64,000 bases of DNA. It comes from Gammaproteobacteria bacterium (GTDB taxonomy: Bacteria > Pseudomonadota > Gammaproteobacteria > JASBUN01). The notes under the pieces were generated by a model. That model saw only the letters and a list, made by a program, of their open reading frames with translations, made no database searches and was not told the origin of the DNA. This document shows positions 25,915-35,792 of the stretch, in pieces. The first letter of the stretch is position 1; each line of letters starts with the position of its first letter. Position numbers and translations under genes: made by a program. The DNA is taken from NCBI GenBank assembly GCA_030147845.1, contig JASBUN010000003.1, positions 62,001 to 126,000 of the forward strand, given 5' to 3'.

Positions 25915-26184
25915 GCATGCGCTGAATTATTTGGTCTAGTGATGATGGCAAGGCGGTGAAGCGGGGGAGACAAGTAAGTTACATGTAGTCAGGGAGCATG
26001 CCGGACCGCCTGCCGAGACAGTCGAGAACGCTTGCGCGGGTCAATCAGCGTTGGCTAAAGGATTCGTCGCTGTTTTGGTCGACAGATACGGAGCTCGACA
26101 GCGACGGCGCCCACCAGGGCGAGACGGCTCGATCGACTTAATTGTAGTTGCATCCTGTTACGGCACGGCTGGAGGTGGCGCCTC

Positions 26185-27378
26185 ATGTCAGACACGGTGT
26201 TCCGACCTTACTCGCAATCCGAATCGCTGCGCTCGGACCGCAGCGCGCGCGACCGCGCACGTCATCGCGAAAAGGTCAGGCAGGCAATCCGGGAAAATAT
26301 TGCCGACATCGTCGCGGAGGAGGCGATTATCGGACAAAGTCGGGATCGCATCATCAAAGTGCCTATTCGCGGTGTGCGTGAGTTTCGATTCATATTCGGT
26401 GACGACGACGGCGGCACCGGTACCGGTGACGGCGACACGCAACCGGGACAAATAATCGACGCCGATAACGGCGATCAGTCCGCCGCCGGTGGTCCTGGCA
26501 CACAGGCGGGCGTGGATTTTTACGAAACCGATATCACGCTCGAAGAACTGGTCGATATTATGTTTGAGGATCTCGAGTTGCCGGATATGGAACGCAAGAA
26601 ACTGCGCGAAGTTCCGGTCGAGTCGGCGCGCAAGCGCAAAGGTTTTCGTCGGGTCGGCGTGCGCGCCCATTTAGATAAGAAGCGCACGGCAATTTCACGC
26701 ATTCGGCGTATGGTGGCGCATCGTTCGGCCGACGGCGACGATGCCGAATTTACCGTAGAAGCACGCTTCCCGTTTCATCGTGATGATCTAAAATACCGAC
26801 GATTGGTGCGGGACTTACGTTACCAGTCTAACGCGGTGGTGTTATGTATCATGGATACGTCCGGGTCGATGGACACGATGAAAAAATATTTAGCGCGCAG
26901 CTTTTTTTTTCTGCTCTATCAGTTTGTGCGAGGTCGCTACAATAATGTCGATGTTGCTTTTATCGCGCACGATACGCGCGCGCGTGAGGTTACCGAACAG
27001 GAGTTTTTCAGCAAAGGCGAGTCCGGTGGCACCATGATTTCGTCCGGCTATGACAAGGCACTGGAAGTTATTCGCGAACGATTTCACCCAAGTTTATGGA
27101 ATATTTATGCGTTCCATTGTTCGGACGGCGACAATTGGCCGGAAGACAACACCAAGGCGCTGGATGCCGCGCATGCTTTGTGCGATGTGTGTAATTTGTT
27201 TGGCTACGGGGAGATTAAGCCTCTCAACTCGGGGTACTACGGCGAGTCGTTGCTGCAATTATTCGATGCAATGGATGAGGACAATTTTCATGCGCTCAAG
27301 ATCGAAGACAAAGAGCAGATATGGCCGAGCTTCCGCGATTTCCTAGCGCGTGAGCGTGCCGAAGAGGCGTCGGAGTGA
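26185..27378 (+). CDS. YeaH/YhbH family protein (DUF444, von Willebrand A-like)
   Basis: The 397-residue protein follows prkA and has the DUF444 layout: N-terminal RSARDRARHREKVRQAIRE, a Gly/Asp-rich linker with GDDDGGTGTGDGDTQPG, and a C-terminal VWA-type domain with the metal-site motif CIMDTSGSMDTMKK. SGGTMISSGY and YAFHCSDGDNWPEDNTKAL complete the metal-ion-dependent adhesion site. It is the usual partner of PrkA. ATG 26185 is preceded by GGAGGTGGCGCCTC. Confidence 0.95.
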   Translation: MSDTVFRPYSQSESLRSDRSARDRARHREKVRQAIRENIADIVAEEAIIGQSRDRIIKVPIRGVREFRFIFGDDDGGTGTGDGDTQPGQIIDADNGDQSAAGGPGTQAGVDFYETDITLEELVDIMFEDLELPDMERKKLREVPVESARKRKGFRRVGVRAHLDKKRTAISRIRRMVAHRSADGDDAEFTVEARFPFHRDDLKYRRLVRDLRYQSNAVVLCIMDTSGSMDTMKKYLARSFFFLLYQFVRGRYNNVDVAFIAHDTRAREVTEQEFFSKGESGGTMISSGYDKALEVIRERFHPSLWNIYAFHCSDGDNWPEDNTKALDAAHALCDVCNLFGYGEIKPLNSGYYGESLLQLFDAMDEDNFHALKIEDKEQIWPSFRDFLARERAEEASE

Positions 27379-27385
27379 GGGCGCC

Positions 27386-28816
27386 ATGGGGATGACGTGG
27401 ACGGTTCAAGATTTAGAGTACTGGGATGCCCGGATTCGCGAGAAGGTCGAGCAATTCGGCCTCGACTGCTTCGCGCAGGAATTTGAGATTTGCGATCATG
27501 AGCAGATGTTGGGGTTTATGGCATATCAGGGTATGCCGTCGCACTACCCCCATTGGAGCTATGGCAAGTCGTTTGAAAAGCTCAAGACCATGTATGACTA
27601 TGGCGTTTCCGGTTTGCCCTACGAAATGGTCATCAACGCCAGTCCTTCGCTGGCGTATCTCATGCAGGACAACTCGTTGTGCTTGCAGGTTTTGACCATT
27701 GCGCATGTCTACGGACACAATGATTTTTTCAAAAACAACTTTATGTTTCGCGATACCCATCCGGAGCAGGCCATCGGCCAATTCAAACTGCGCGCCGATC
27801 GTGTGCGCAGCTACGTGGAGGATCCATCCATCGGTCGGTCGAAGGTCGAGGGTGTACTGGATGCGGCTCACGCGCTGGCATTTAATTGCACTCGAAACAT
27901 CGCCCTTCGTCGACTCAGTGGCGAAGAACAGCGCGACCGCGCGTTGGCGGCGTCACAGCCGCCGCATGATCCCTATGAGTCATTGCACGTACGGGTGAAG
28001 TATGAGCAACCCGATTTGACGCGCACGCCGCTCGAGCCGGAGGAAAACCTGCTGCAGTTTATTGCCGAGCACAACCCGTATCTGGAGGATTGGGCGAAGG
28101 ATATTCTTCATATCGTGCACGAGGAGACGCAGTACTTCGTGCCGCAGATCGAAACCAAGATCATGAATGAAGGCTGGGCCAGTTTTTGGCATCATCGCAT
28201 CATGAACAGCCTCGATCTGCCCGAGGACCTGTACCTGGAATTTCTGGTGCACCATAATCAGGTCATTCGCCCACATGTCGGCGAAATCAATCCCTACCAT
28301 CTCGGCTTCCGAATCTGGCACGATATTCTGCGCCGTTACGATGCGCCGACGCGCGCAGAAATCGACAAATACGGGCAGCCGGAGAAGACCGGAATGGAAA
28401 AGATTTTTGAAGTTCGGGAAACGGATCGTGATGCATCTTTCTTGCGCCGATTCTTGACCGAGGAGCTTATGCGCGATTTGGATATATTTAAGTTTGAACG
28501 GCAGAACAACAATGTGGTCGTCACCGAGGTTGCCGATGAGGACCACTGGGGCAGCGTCAAGGCAAGCTTGTTGCGTAACACGGGCATGGCTGCCCTGCCG
28601 GTAATACGGGTCGTCGATGCCGATCATCTGCACCACCGCGTTTTGTTTCTCGAACACGACCACGATGGCCGCGACTTGCAACGCGAGTATCTGGAGCGCA
28701 GCCTGGAGCATCTCCACCACTTGTGGGGGCGAAAGGTCATGTTGCGGAGCGCGGTCCGCAATGAGCCGGTAACCTATTCCTATGACGCTAGCGGGCTTGC
28801 CGTGGTGCGGGGTTGA
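27386..28816 (+). CDS. SpoVR family protein
   Basis: The 476-residue protein matches the SpoVR/YcgB family: WTVQDLEYWDARIREKVEQ, FAQEFEICDHEQMLGFMAYQ, GMPSHYPHWSYGKSFEKLKT and YFVPQIETKIMNEGWASFWH. It completes the prkA-yeaH-spoVR cluster, a conserved stress or stationary-phase set. ATG 27386 lies 7 bases after the YeaH stop. A GTG at 27350 overlapping that gene is an alternative. Biochemical role is unknown. Confidence 0.95.
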   Translation: MGMTWTVQDLEYWDARIREKVEQFGLDCFAQEFEICDHEQMLGFMAYQGMPSHYPHWSYGKSFEKLKTMYDYGVSGLPYEMVINASPSLAYLMQDNSLCLQVLTIAHVYGHNDFFKNNFMFRDTHPEQAIGQFKLRADRVRSYVEDPSIGRSKVEGVLDAAHALAFNCTRNIALRRLSGEEQRDRALAASQPPHDPYESLHVRVKYEQPDLTRTPLEPEENLLQFIAEHNPYLEDWAKDILHIVHEETQYFVPQIETKIMNEGWASFWHHRIMNSLDLPEDLYLEFLVHHNQVIRPHVGEINPYHLGFRIWHDILRRYDAPTRAEIDKYGQPEKTGMEKIFEVRETDRDASFLRRFLTEELMRDLDIFKFERQNNNVVVTEVADEDHWGSVKASLLRNTGMAALPVIRVVDADHLHHRVLFLEHDHDGRDLQREYLERSLEHLHHLWGRKVMLRSAVRNEPVTYSYDASGLAVVRG

Positions 28817-29055
28817 ATTGCTGTTCGGGGCAGAACCACCGCCATATTGGCCGTGGCCGTCGCATCGGCCGCGGCATGTCGCTGGGCGTGACAGATGCCG
28901 GCCGGCGGCTTAGCCATCACTGCCCGAGCGCCTGTTGTGTGTCCGCCGGTAGATTGTAATCCATTGAGTTATAAATAATAAAAACGATTGCGTGAATTCT
29001 GACGCACGGCTAACGGCGCACGGGCGGCCGGCCTAGTCGATAAACGCGCACGTTA
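28817..29055. other. Intergenic region upstream of the suf promoter
   Basis: The gap between spoVR and the suf operator holds no iscR or other regulator gene. It includes an AT-rich patch ATAAATAATAAAAACG near 28971, about 85 bases upstream of the operator. Confidence 0.5.
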
Positions 29056-29112
29056 TTACTTGACTGCCGCAGTCAGGTATTTATACTATTCCTGACTGTT
29101 TTAATCAGCTAT
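29056..29112 (+). promoter_or_regulatory. suf promoter with two tandem IscR type-1-like operator sites
   Basis: A sigma-70-like promoter TTGACT (29060-29065) and TATACT (29082-29087) is spaced by 16 bases. Two 25-bp elements match the type-1 IscR consensus as I recall it (ATA-S-YY-GACT-R-WWW-Y-AGTC-RRS-TAT). Site 1, 29056-29080, has GACT at 29062 and AGTC at 29071, with a TTA left edge and CCG in the centre as departures. Site 2, 29088-29112, has GACT at 29094, centre GTTTT, AATC at 29103 (one departure from AGTC), AGC and TAT, with ATT at the left. Site 1 covers the -35, and site 2 begins just after the -10. Both would block RNA polymerase, so repression by an iron-sulfur-loaded IscR/Rrf2 protein is inferred; its gene is not in the window. 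Confidence 0.7.
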
Positions 29113-29165
29113 TGCCCTGTTCGGGCCGCCGTTTCACCGCTCGAAGTTCGCTCACGGAGGTGAGG

Positions 29166-30614
29166 ATGAGTAGTAACACGCTAGACCTTGACACCCTTAT
29201 ACGGCGTGATTATGCCGCCGGATTCGTTACCGACATGGACGCCGACACCGTGCCGCCGGGTTTGAGTGAGGACGTAATTCGGTTGATTTCGGCCAAGAAA
29301 AATGAACCGCAGTTTCTGCTCGAATGGCGCCTGAAGGCTTATCGCCATTGGCTGTCGATGGAAACACCGCAGTGGGCACAGGTGCACTATCCGCCGATCG
29401 ACTACCAGGCCATCAGTTATTATTCTGCGCCCAAACGTAAGGGCGACGGGCCGTCGAGCCTCGATGAGGTGGATCCGAAATTAATCGAGACCTACAACAA
29501 GCTTGGTATTCCGCTGCAGGAGCAGGAAATGCTCGCCGGCGTGGCCGTCGATGCGGTATTCGACAGCGTGTCGGTGGCGACGACCTTCAAAGATAAGCTC
29601 GCCAAAATGGGTATTATCTTCTGCTCCTTTTCCGAGGCGGTGCGTGAACACCCGGATTTGGTGGAACAGTACTTGGGCTCAGTGGTTCCACCCGGCGACA
29701 ATTTCTATGCGGCGCTGAATTCGGCGGTATTCACCGATGGTTCATTCGTGTACATCCCCAGGGGCGTGCGTTGCCCAATGGAATTGTCGACCTACTTCCG
29801 AATCAATGCCTCCAATACCGGACAGTTTGAGCGCACCTTAATCATTGCCGATGAGGCCAGCCATGTCAGCTATCTGGAAGGCTGTACGGCGCCCATGCGC
29901 GACGAGAATCAGCTACATGCAGCGGTGGTGGAGTTGGTCGCGCTCAAGGATGCGCAGATCAAGTATTCCACGGTGCAGAACTGGTATCCGGGTGACGAAG
30001 AGGGTCGAGGCGGCATCTACAATTTTGTCACCAAGCGCGGCGCCTGCCGCGGCGACAACGCGAAAATTTCCTGGACCCAGGTCGAAACCGGTTCGGCCAT
30101 CACCTGGAAATATCCGAGTGTACTGCTCGAGGGCGACAACAGTGTCGGTGAGTTCTACTCGGTTGCGTTGACCAATAACCGCCAACAGGCGGATACCGGC
30201 ACGAAGATGATTCATATCGGCAAAAATACCTCCAGCACCATCATTTCCAAAGGTATTTCGGCCGGTCGCGGTCAGAATGCCTATCGTGGTTTGGTCAAGG
30301 TGCTCAAGGGCGCGGAAAACGCCCGCAACTACACTCAGTGTGACTCGCTGTTGATGGGGGACCGCTGTGGCGCACATACGTTCCCGTATATCGAAGTCAG
30401 AAATCGTAGTGCGCAAGTCGAGCATGAGGCGACCACGTCGAAAATCGGTGACGATCAATTGTTCTATTGTCGCCAGCGCGGCTTGTCAGAGGAAGACGCC
30501 GTGTCGATGATCGTCAACGGCTTCTGTAAACAAGTGTTTAACGTGCTGCCGATGGAATTCGCGGTGGAAGCGCAGAAACTATTGGACATCAGTCTTGAAG
30601 GCGCGGTTGGATAA
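29166..30614 (+). CDS. sufB: Fe-S cluster assembly protein SufB
   Basis: The 482-residue scaffold subunit of the SufBCD complex begins at ATG 29166 after a strong GGAGGTGAGG. Family stretches include [60 protein letters not shown] and [20 protein letters not shown] with the conserved cysteine. It helps build and transfer Fe-S clusters with SufC and SufD. It is the first gene of the operon. Length agrees with the family (about 480-500). Confidence 0.98.
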   Translation: MSSNTLDLDTLIRRDYAAGFVTDMDADTVPPGLSEDVIRLISAKKNEPQFLLEWRLKAYRHWLSMETPQWAQVHYPPIDYQAISYYSAPKRKGDGPSSLDEVDPKLIETYNKLGIPLQEQEMLAGVAVDAVFDSVSVATTFKDKLAKMGIIFCSFSEAVREHPDLVEQYLGSVVPPGDNFYAALNSAVFTDGSFVYIPRGVRCPMELSTYFRINASNTGQFERTLIIADEASHVSYLEGCTAPMRDENQLHAAVVELVALKDAQIKYSTVQNWYPGDEEGRGGIYNFVTKRGACRGDNAKISWTQVETGSAITWKYPSVLLEGDNSVGEFYSVALTNNRQQADTGTKMIHIGKNTSSTIISKGISAGRGQNAYRGLVKVLKGAENARNYTQCDSLLMGDRCGAHTFPYIEVRNRSAQVEHEATTSKIGDDQLFYCRQRGLSEEDAVSMIVNGFCKQVFNVLPMEFAVEAQKLLDISLEGAVG

Positions 30615-30630
30615 CCGTAAGGGGTATAAC

Positions 30631-31410
30631 ATGCTTAGCATTAAGAATCTGCACGCTCAGGTTGACGGAAAACAGATACTGAACGGCATTGAACTCGAGG
30701 TAAAGCCGGGTGAGGTGCATGCGATCATGGGACCGAACGGCTCGGGCAAGAGCACGTTGGCGAACGTACTCGCCGGCCGCGACAACTACACCGTCACTGA
30801 TGGTGAGCTCATTTACGAGGGCAAAAATCTTCGGGAACTGGCCCCGGAAGAGCGGGCGCGTGAAGGCGTGTTCCTGGCTTTCCAGTATCCGGTCGAAATT
30901 CCGGGTGTTAGCAACATCTATCTGCTGAAAGCCGCCCTCAATGCGCAACGTAAACACCGCGGCGAGCAAGAGCTCGACGCCATCGACTTCATCGCCCTGG
31001 TCAAGGAAAAGATGAAATTGGTGGAGATGAAGGAGGAGCTGTTGTATCGCTCGGTCAACGAGGGCTTCTCCGGCGGTGAGAAGAAGCGCAACGAGATTCT
31101 TCAAATGATGGTGTTGGAACCGAAGCTGGCAATATTGGATGAAACCGACTCCGGTCTCGATATCGACGCGCTCAAAGTCGTCGCGCAGGGCGTCAACAGT
31201 CTGCGCAGCAAAGAGCACGCCGTGATTCTGGTGACTCACTATCAGCGTCTGCTCGACTACATCGTGCCCGATTACGTGCACGTTCTGGCGCAGGGAAAAA
31301 TCGTCAAGTCGGGTGGCCGCGAACTGGCGCTGGATCTGGAGAAGCGCGGCTACGGTTGGATCGACCAGCCCGACAATGCCAAGTCCGCTACTGTCGGAGC
31401 CGGGTCATGA
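30631..31410 (+). CDS. sufC: Fe-S cluster assembly ATPase SufC
   Basis: The 259-residue ABC-type ATPase has Walker [10 protein letters not shown] (34-42), the Q-loop [14 protein letters not shown], the signature [14 protein letters not shown], Walker [15 protein letters not shown] and the switch HYQRLLDY. It drives conformational change of SufB-SufD. ATG 30631 follows TAAGGGGTATAAC, 16 bases after sufB. Its stop overlaps the sufD start (ATGA). Confidence 0.98.
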   Translation: MLSIKNLHAQVDGKQILNGIELEVKPGEVHAIMGPNGSGKSTLANVLAGRDNYTVTDGELIYEGKNLRELAPEERAREGVFLAFQYPVEIPGVSNIYLLKAALNAQRKHRGEQELDAIDFIALVKEKMKLVEMKEELLYRSVNEGFSGGEKKRNEILQMMVLEPKLAILDETDSGLDIDALKVVAQGVNSLRSKEHAVILVTHYQRLLDYIVPDYVHVLAQGKIVKSGGRELALDLEKRGYGWIDQPDNAKSATVGAGS

Positions 31411-32738
31411 GCGCCACGGAAGATTTTAAGTCATCCAGTTGTCGCGACTACGGCCAACACGAAGCGACGCTGCCAGGGCAGCAGTTGGCATGGATACGCA
31501 GCTTGCGTGGCGACGCGTTGGAGCAATTCAAGACCCATGGTCTGCCGCTCGGTGGTGACGAAGCGTGGAAATATACCGATCTCAAAGCGCTCAATCGGCG
31601 GACGTTTGAGGTCGCCTCGCAAGCTCCGGCGATCGAGCCGCAGCAAGCGCGAACGCAGAGTTTGATTGAAGCGCCCTGCGCTCGCTTGGTATTCGTTGAT
31701 GGTTTGTTTGCACGCGCGCTGTCAAGCGCCAGTCTGCCGGTGGGTGTTAGCGTCGCCAGTCTGGCCGAGACGCTGCAAACCGACGCCGCGGCGCTGGAAG
31801 GGCGCCTGGGGCAACAGGTCGAGATTGCCCAGCCAGGATTCTCAGCGCTCAATACGGCACTTATGGCCGACGGCGCTTATATTTGTGTGCACCGCGACAC
31901 ACCGGTGTCGGAGCCGATCGAGTTGTTGTTTTTGTCTTCTGGCAGCCCGGATCGGGCCGCGCATGTGCGTAATCTGTTTGTGCTTGAATCGGGCGCCAGC
32001 GCCGTGGTGGTCGAGAATCACGCCGCGCTAGGCGATGGTGCTTATTTTACCGATATTGTCAGTGAGATATTCATCGACGAGCATGCCTCGCTGCAGCACT
32101 ACAAAGTGCAGCGCGATGGAGTTCAAGCGTTTCACTTCGCCGGAACTCACATCCGCCAACACCGCAATGGCCATTATGTGGCCCATACAGTAGATCTTGG
32201 TGGGCGTCTTGTGCGTAACACGGTGAGCGCGTCGCTCGCCGGCGAGGGCGCGGAGTGCACACTCAACGGCCTATATGTTGCCTCTGGCCGTCAGCACGTC
32301 GACCATCACACGCGCATCGATCATCTCGTTCCGCACGCCATCAGTAGGGAGCAATACAAAGGCGTATTGGACGGTCGCGCGCGCGGCATTTTTAGCGGCC
32401 GCGTCGTCGTTCATCCGCACGCGCAGCAATCCGATGCTCAGCAAGCCCATGATAGTCTGCTGTTGTCTGATGATGCCGAGGCCGACAGTCGTCCTCAACT
32501 CGAAATTTATGCCGATGATGTCAAATGTTCGCATGGCAGCACTGTGGGTCAGCTTGACGACGATGCGCTGTTTTACCTGCGAGCGCGTGGCATCGGTTTG
32601 GAGCATGGGCGTGAGTTGCTGGTGCGCGCTTTCGCGGCCGGCGTGGTAGCTCAAATGCAGTTTGAACCGCTGCGCGCCCGCCTCGATCAACTCGTTGGCG
32701 AAAAACTGGCTGCTGCGAATTTGTCTGGAACACGGTGA
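31407..32738 (+). CDS. sufD: Fe-S cluster assembly protein SufD
   Basis: The 443-residue SufB paralogue has an N-terminal helical part ([33 protein letters not shown]) and a beta-helix core ([14 protein letters not shown] and [20 protein letters not shown]). Motif [20 protein letters not shown] carries the conserved Cys-Ser-His. It starts at ATG 31407 within the sufC stop and ends overlapping the sufS GTG by 4 bases. It partners SufB and SufC. Confidence 0.97.
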   Translation: MSATEDFKSSSCRDYGQHEATLPGQQLAWIRSLRGDALEQFKTHGLPLGGDEAWKYTDLKALNRRTFEVASQAPAIEPQQARTQSLIEAPCARLVFVDGLFARALSSASLPVGVSVASLAETLQTDAAALEGRLGQQVEIAQPGFSALNTALMADGAYICVHRDTPVSEPIELLFLSSGSPDRAAHVRNLFVLESGASAVVVENHAALGDGAYFTDIVSEIFIDEHASLQHYKVQRDGVQAFHFAGTHIRQHRNGHYVAHTVDLGGRLVRNTVSASLAGEGAECTLNGLYVASGRQHVDHHTRIDHLVPHAISREQYKGVLDGRARGIFSGRVVVHPHAQQSDAQQAHDSLLLSDDAEADSRPQLEIYADDVKCSHGSTVGQLDDDALFYLRARGIGLEHGRELLVRAFAAGVVAQMQFEPLRARLDQLVGEKLAAANLSGTR

Positions 32739-34003
32739 CGAGCGTGGTTGAGCAAAAGGCCACTGAAGCCCGATCACGCCAGCTTGATGTAGAGCGCTTG
32801 CGGGCTGACTTTCCGGTGTTGCACCAAAGTGTGCACGGCCGGCCGTTGGTGTATCTCGACAATGCGGCAAGCGTACACAAGCCGCAGAGCGTGATTGACG
32901 CCGTCGGCAAGTTTTACAGCCACGACTACGCCAACGTACATCGCGGCGTGCATGCGCTGAGCGAGAGGGCTACCGATGCTTATGAAGCAGCGCGCGATCG
33001 CGTGCGCGAGTTCATCAATGCAGCGGACCGGCGCGAGATTGTTTTTGTACGCGGTACTACCGAGGCGATCAATCTGGTGGCAGGCAGTTTCGGACGCCAG
33101 CGTCTTACGCCCGGTGATGAGATATTGATCACTGCCATGGAACATCACGCCAATATTGTGCCGTGGCAATTGCTGTGTGAACAGACCGGAGCGCGCTTGG
33201 TTGTGGCCCCGGTGGATGATCACGGCGACGTCATCATGGCGGAGTTCTCGCGCTTGCTTGGTGCGCGCACGCGCTTGGTTTCCGTGACCCATGTCTCCAA
33301 TGCGCTCGGTAGCGTCGTTCCGGTACGGCAAGTCATCGATTTGGCGCATCGCCACGGCGCCAGAGTGTTGATCGATGCGGCACAATCGGTGCCCCACATG
33401 CGCGTCGACGTGCAGGCGCTGGATTGTGATCTGCTCGCATTCTCCGGGCACAAGATGTACGGACCGACGGGCATCGGCGTGTTATACGGAAAGGCCGAGT
33501 TGCTGCGTGATATGCCGCCCTACCAAGGCGGCGGCGAAATGATTCGACAAGTGAGTTTCGAACGTAGCATCTATGCTGATATTCCCTATAAATTCGAGGC
33601 GGGTACGCAGCATATCGCCGGTGCAGTGGGCTTGAAAGCCGCAATCGACTATATCGCAAGCGTTGGTATGGATGCCATCGCTCACCACGAGGCGCAATTG
33701 CTGGATTACGCGACATCGCGTCTGCAGGCTATATCGGGTTTGCGTATCGTCGGCACGGCGAAAGAGAAGGCAGGCATTATTTCTTTTGTGCTCGACGGCG
33801 TGCATGCTCACGATATTGGCACTATCGTTGATCAACAAGGTGTGGCCGTGCGCGTCGGGCATCACTGCGCCATGCCGATAATGAAGCATTTTGGCGTTGC
33901 CGCCACGGCACGTGCGGCGTTTGCACTTTATAACACCGAGGCGGATGTCGACGCCTTAGTTGCTGCTGTCGAGAAGGTAAAGGAGGTGTTTGGACATGTC
34001 TGA
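32735..34003 (+). CDS. sufS: Cysteine desulfurase SufS
   Basis: The 422-residue PLP enzyme begins at a GTG overlapping sufD. The PLP lysine is K240 in LLAFSGHKMYGPTGIGVLYG and the catalytic persulfide Cys is C378 in RVGHHCAMPIMKHFGV. Motifs VYLDNAASVHKPQ and RGTTEAINLVA are family-typical, with AAS where many have AAT. It supplies sulfur to SufU. No SufE gene is present, so SufU is the likely sulfur acceptor. Confidence 0.97.
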   Translation: MTSVVEQKATEARSRQLDVERLRADFPVLHQSVHGRPLVYLDNAASVHKPQSVIDAVGKFYSHDYANVHRGVHALSERATDAYEAARDRVREFINAADRREIVFVRGTTEAINLVAGSFGRQRLTPGDEILITAMEHHANIVPWQLLCEQTGARLVVAPVDDHGDVIMAEFSRLLGARTRLVSVTHVSNALGSVVPVRQVIDLAHRHGARVLIDAAQSVPHMRVDVQALDCDLLAFSGHKMYGPTGIGVLYGKAELLRDMPPYQGGGEMIRQVSFERSIYADIPYKFEAGTQHIAGAVGLKAAIDYIASVGMDAIAHHEAQLLDYATSRLQAISGLRIVGTAKEKAGIISFVLDGVHAHDIGTIVDQQGVAVRVGHHCAMPIMKHFGVAATARAAFALYNTEADVDALVAAVEKVKEVFGHV

Positions 34004-34439
34004 CCTACGCGATCTCTACGAAGAGGTCATCCTCGACCACAATCGCAATCCGCGCAATTTCTTGCGTAAACCGGCCGAAACGAACCGGCATGCGCACGGA
34101 TATAATCCGCTTTGTGGCGATGAGTTTGAGGTCAATATCTCTATAAAGGATGACGTCATCGAAGACATCGCATTTGAAGGCGCAGGTTGTGCTATCTCCA
34201 CAGCATCCGCGTCGCTCATGACCGAGGCCCTAAAGGGAAAGTCCGTCAAGGATGCGCAAAAATTGTTTCAGGGCGTGCATCATCTCTTAACCGAGGCCGA
34301 CGATGGCCAAGATTTGGGTAAATTGGCGGTACTGTCGGGCGTGCGTGAGTATCCGATGAGGATTAAATGTGCGACCTTGGCATGGCACATCATGCAGGCG
34401 GCGCTGCGCAACGAGCAGGATACGGTAACTACTGAATAG
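33996..34439 (+). CDS. sufU: SufU-type Fe-S assembly protein (IscU/NifU family)
   Basis: The 147-residue protein starts at ATG 33996, 7 bases after AAGGAGGTG and overlapping the sufS stop. Cys40-Asp42 (LCGDEFEV), Cys65 (GAGCAIS) and Cys125 (RIKCATLAW) are the three ligand cysteines plus the Asp of the zinc site. The long stretch between the second and third cysteines (TEADDGQDLGKLAVLSGVRE) marks SufU rather than IscU. In Gram-positive SUF systems SufU accepts persulfide from SufS; the same role is inferred here. Confidence 0.95.
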   Translation: MSDLRDLYEEVILDHNRNPRNFLRKPAETNRHAHGYNPLCGDEFEVNISIKDDVIEDIAFEGAGCAISTASASLMTEALKGKSVKDAQKLFQGVHHLLTEADDGQDLGKLAVLSGVREYPMRIKCATLAWHIMQAALRNEQDTVTTE

Positions 34440-34461
34440 CTTCGGCGGAGGGCCAACAGTG

Positions 34462-34815
34462 ATGCCAATAGACTTGGTGAGCATGGCAACAAAGCGCGAC
34501 GGCGCAGCCGACGGACTCGAGGCGCGCGTGGTCGAAGCGCTACGGACCATTTTCGACCCCGAGATACCGGTGAATATCTATGATCTCGGTTTGATCTATC
34601 GTTTGCAGGTGGATGAAGCAAGCGGTGCCGTGGAGGTGGATATGACGTTGACCGCGCCGGGTTGCCCGGTGGCGCAAACGTTTCCCGGCACAGTCGAGTG
34701 CAGCTTACGGGCGGTGGCGGGCGTCGAAGACGTTAAAGTCGAGTTGGTATGGGACCCGCCATGGACGCGCGAGCGCATGTCTGATGCGGCGCTGCTGCAG
34801 CTGGGCATGCTGTAA
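34462..34815 (+). CDS. sufT: SufT-like Fe-S assembly protein (MIP18/DUF59 family)
   Basis: The 117-residue protein has the DUF59 core: LRTIFDPEIPVNIYDLGLIY, VDMTLTAPGCPVAQTFPG with the conserved Cys, then VEDVKVELVWDPPWTRERMS. This form is recognised as SufT in SUF operons and is thought to help cluster delivery to target proteins. GGAGGG lies upstream; ATG 34462 is used, and GTG 34459 is equally possible. It ends with ALLQLGML. Confidence 0.93.
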   Translation: MPIDLVSMATKRDGAADGLEARVVEALRTIFDPEIPVNIYDLGLIYRLQVDEASGAVEVDMTLTAPGCPVAQTFPGTVECSLRAVAGVEDVKVELVWDPPWTRERMSDAALLQLGML

Positions 34816-34885
34816 CCGTCCGGCCGACACCGCCTTTGGCCCGATTCGATAATGTTGTCGTCATGATATCTACGAAGGAGCAAAT

Positions 34886-35206
34886 ATGTCCGATTGGATC
34901 GATGTTGGGGAGGCCGACGAGATTCCCTGCGGTAGCTACAAGGTCGTGGCCATCGATGATGCCGACGTGGCGGTATTCAATCTCGACGGCGCGCTGTATG
35001 CCATTGAGGACGTCTGTACGCACGATGGCGCTGAGCTGACTGGCGGCGATATCCTCGGCGAGGAAATCGAGTGTCCCCGGCACGGTGCCCGATTCAACAT
35101 CAAGACCGGCGCCGTCACCGCAGCGCCGGCATATGAATCCGTCCATAAATTTCCGGTGCGAGTGAGTGCGGGCAGAATACAGTTACGCGACGATCGTTGG
35201 GACTAA
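34886..35206 (+). CDS. Rieske-type 2Fe-2S ferredoxin, SUF operon associated
   Basis: The 106-residue protein contains a complete Rieske centre: Cys44 and His46 in CTHDGAELTGG, and Cys63 and His66 in CPRHGARF. It resembles non-heme iron oxygenase ferredoxin subunits (BphF-like). No oxygenase is present; the gene sits 70 bases downstream of sufT with its own AAGGAGCAAAT Shine-Dalgarno. As the last gene of a SUF operon it probably carries electrons for cluster assembly, or is a target; this is inference. Confidence 0.92.
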   Translation: MSDWIDVGEADEIPCGSYKVVAIDDADVAVFNLDGALYAIEDVCTHDGAELTGGDILGEEIECPRHGARFNIKTGAVTAAPAYESVHKFPVRVSAGRIQLRDDRWD

Positions 35207-35239
35207 TCGGCGTGCCGGCGATCCGGCTGGTCGCAAACG

Positions 35240-35578
35240 TCAGCCCGGGTCCTTGCTGCCCGGCGGTGTCAGCGGCATGGGAAACGGCATGATTTTGCTG
35301 CCGTCGCCGGGCGTTATTTTGTTGATGCCTTCCTTTTCTACTTCGTCAATGCGGACGACGGCCTGCAGTGGTATGTAAGTGCGTTTGACGCCGGCGAATT
35401 CGGATTTCAGGCGTTCCTCGGAAGGATCTACCAACAGCGCCGACCGTTCACCGAAAATAATATCGTTCACTTCCACGAACGCATACAGTTGGCCCTGGCT
35501 GACCTTGCGCGCATACAGTTCGTATACGTTGCCGTGATTGTGGAAAATAATGCGGTAGGTACGTTTGTTGCTGCTCAT
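35240..35578 (-). CDS. DUF1820 family protein
   Basis: The 112-residue protein starts MSSNKRTYRIIFHNHGNVYE and continues KVSQGQLYAFVEVNDIIFGE, PSEERLKSEFAGVKRTYIPL and QAVVRIDEVEKEG, a clear DUF1820 pattern. Function is unknown. It is convergent with the end of the SUF operon, 33 bases apart. The ATG at 35578 has no strong Shine-Dalgarno. Confidence 0.93.
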   Translation of the reverse strand: MSSNKRTYRIIFHNHGNVYELYARKVSQGQLYAFVEVNDIIFGERSALLVDPSEERLKSEFAGVKRTYIPLQAVVRIDEVEKEGINKITPGDGSKIMPFPMPLTPPGSKDPG

Positions 35579-35792
35579 AATTCGGCACTCGTGGGCTTAG
35601 AAGCGTGATTATACCTGCCGCACTGGTCTAATGGCAGTACACCGGCGAAACTGCGCCAACGCTTGCGCGGCGCGCCGTACATGCGACAATGCGCCCGTAG
35701 ACGGCCGGTCCGGGCGCACACTCCCGCCGGTTACATTCCTATAAGTTGGTCGTTGTGTCGCGGTGTCTGGCGGCGAGTGGGCGGCGTAAATC

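Noticed and set aside
35214-35227. GCCGG-CGAT-CCGGC hairpin after the Rieske gene as SUF terminator
   Set aside because: Only five base pairs and no T-tract follows.
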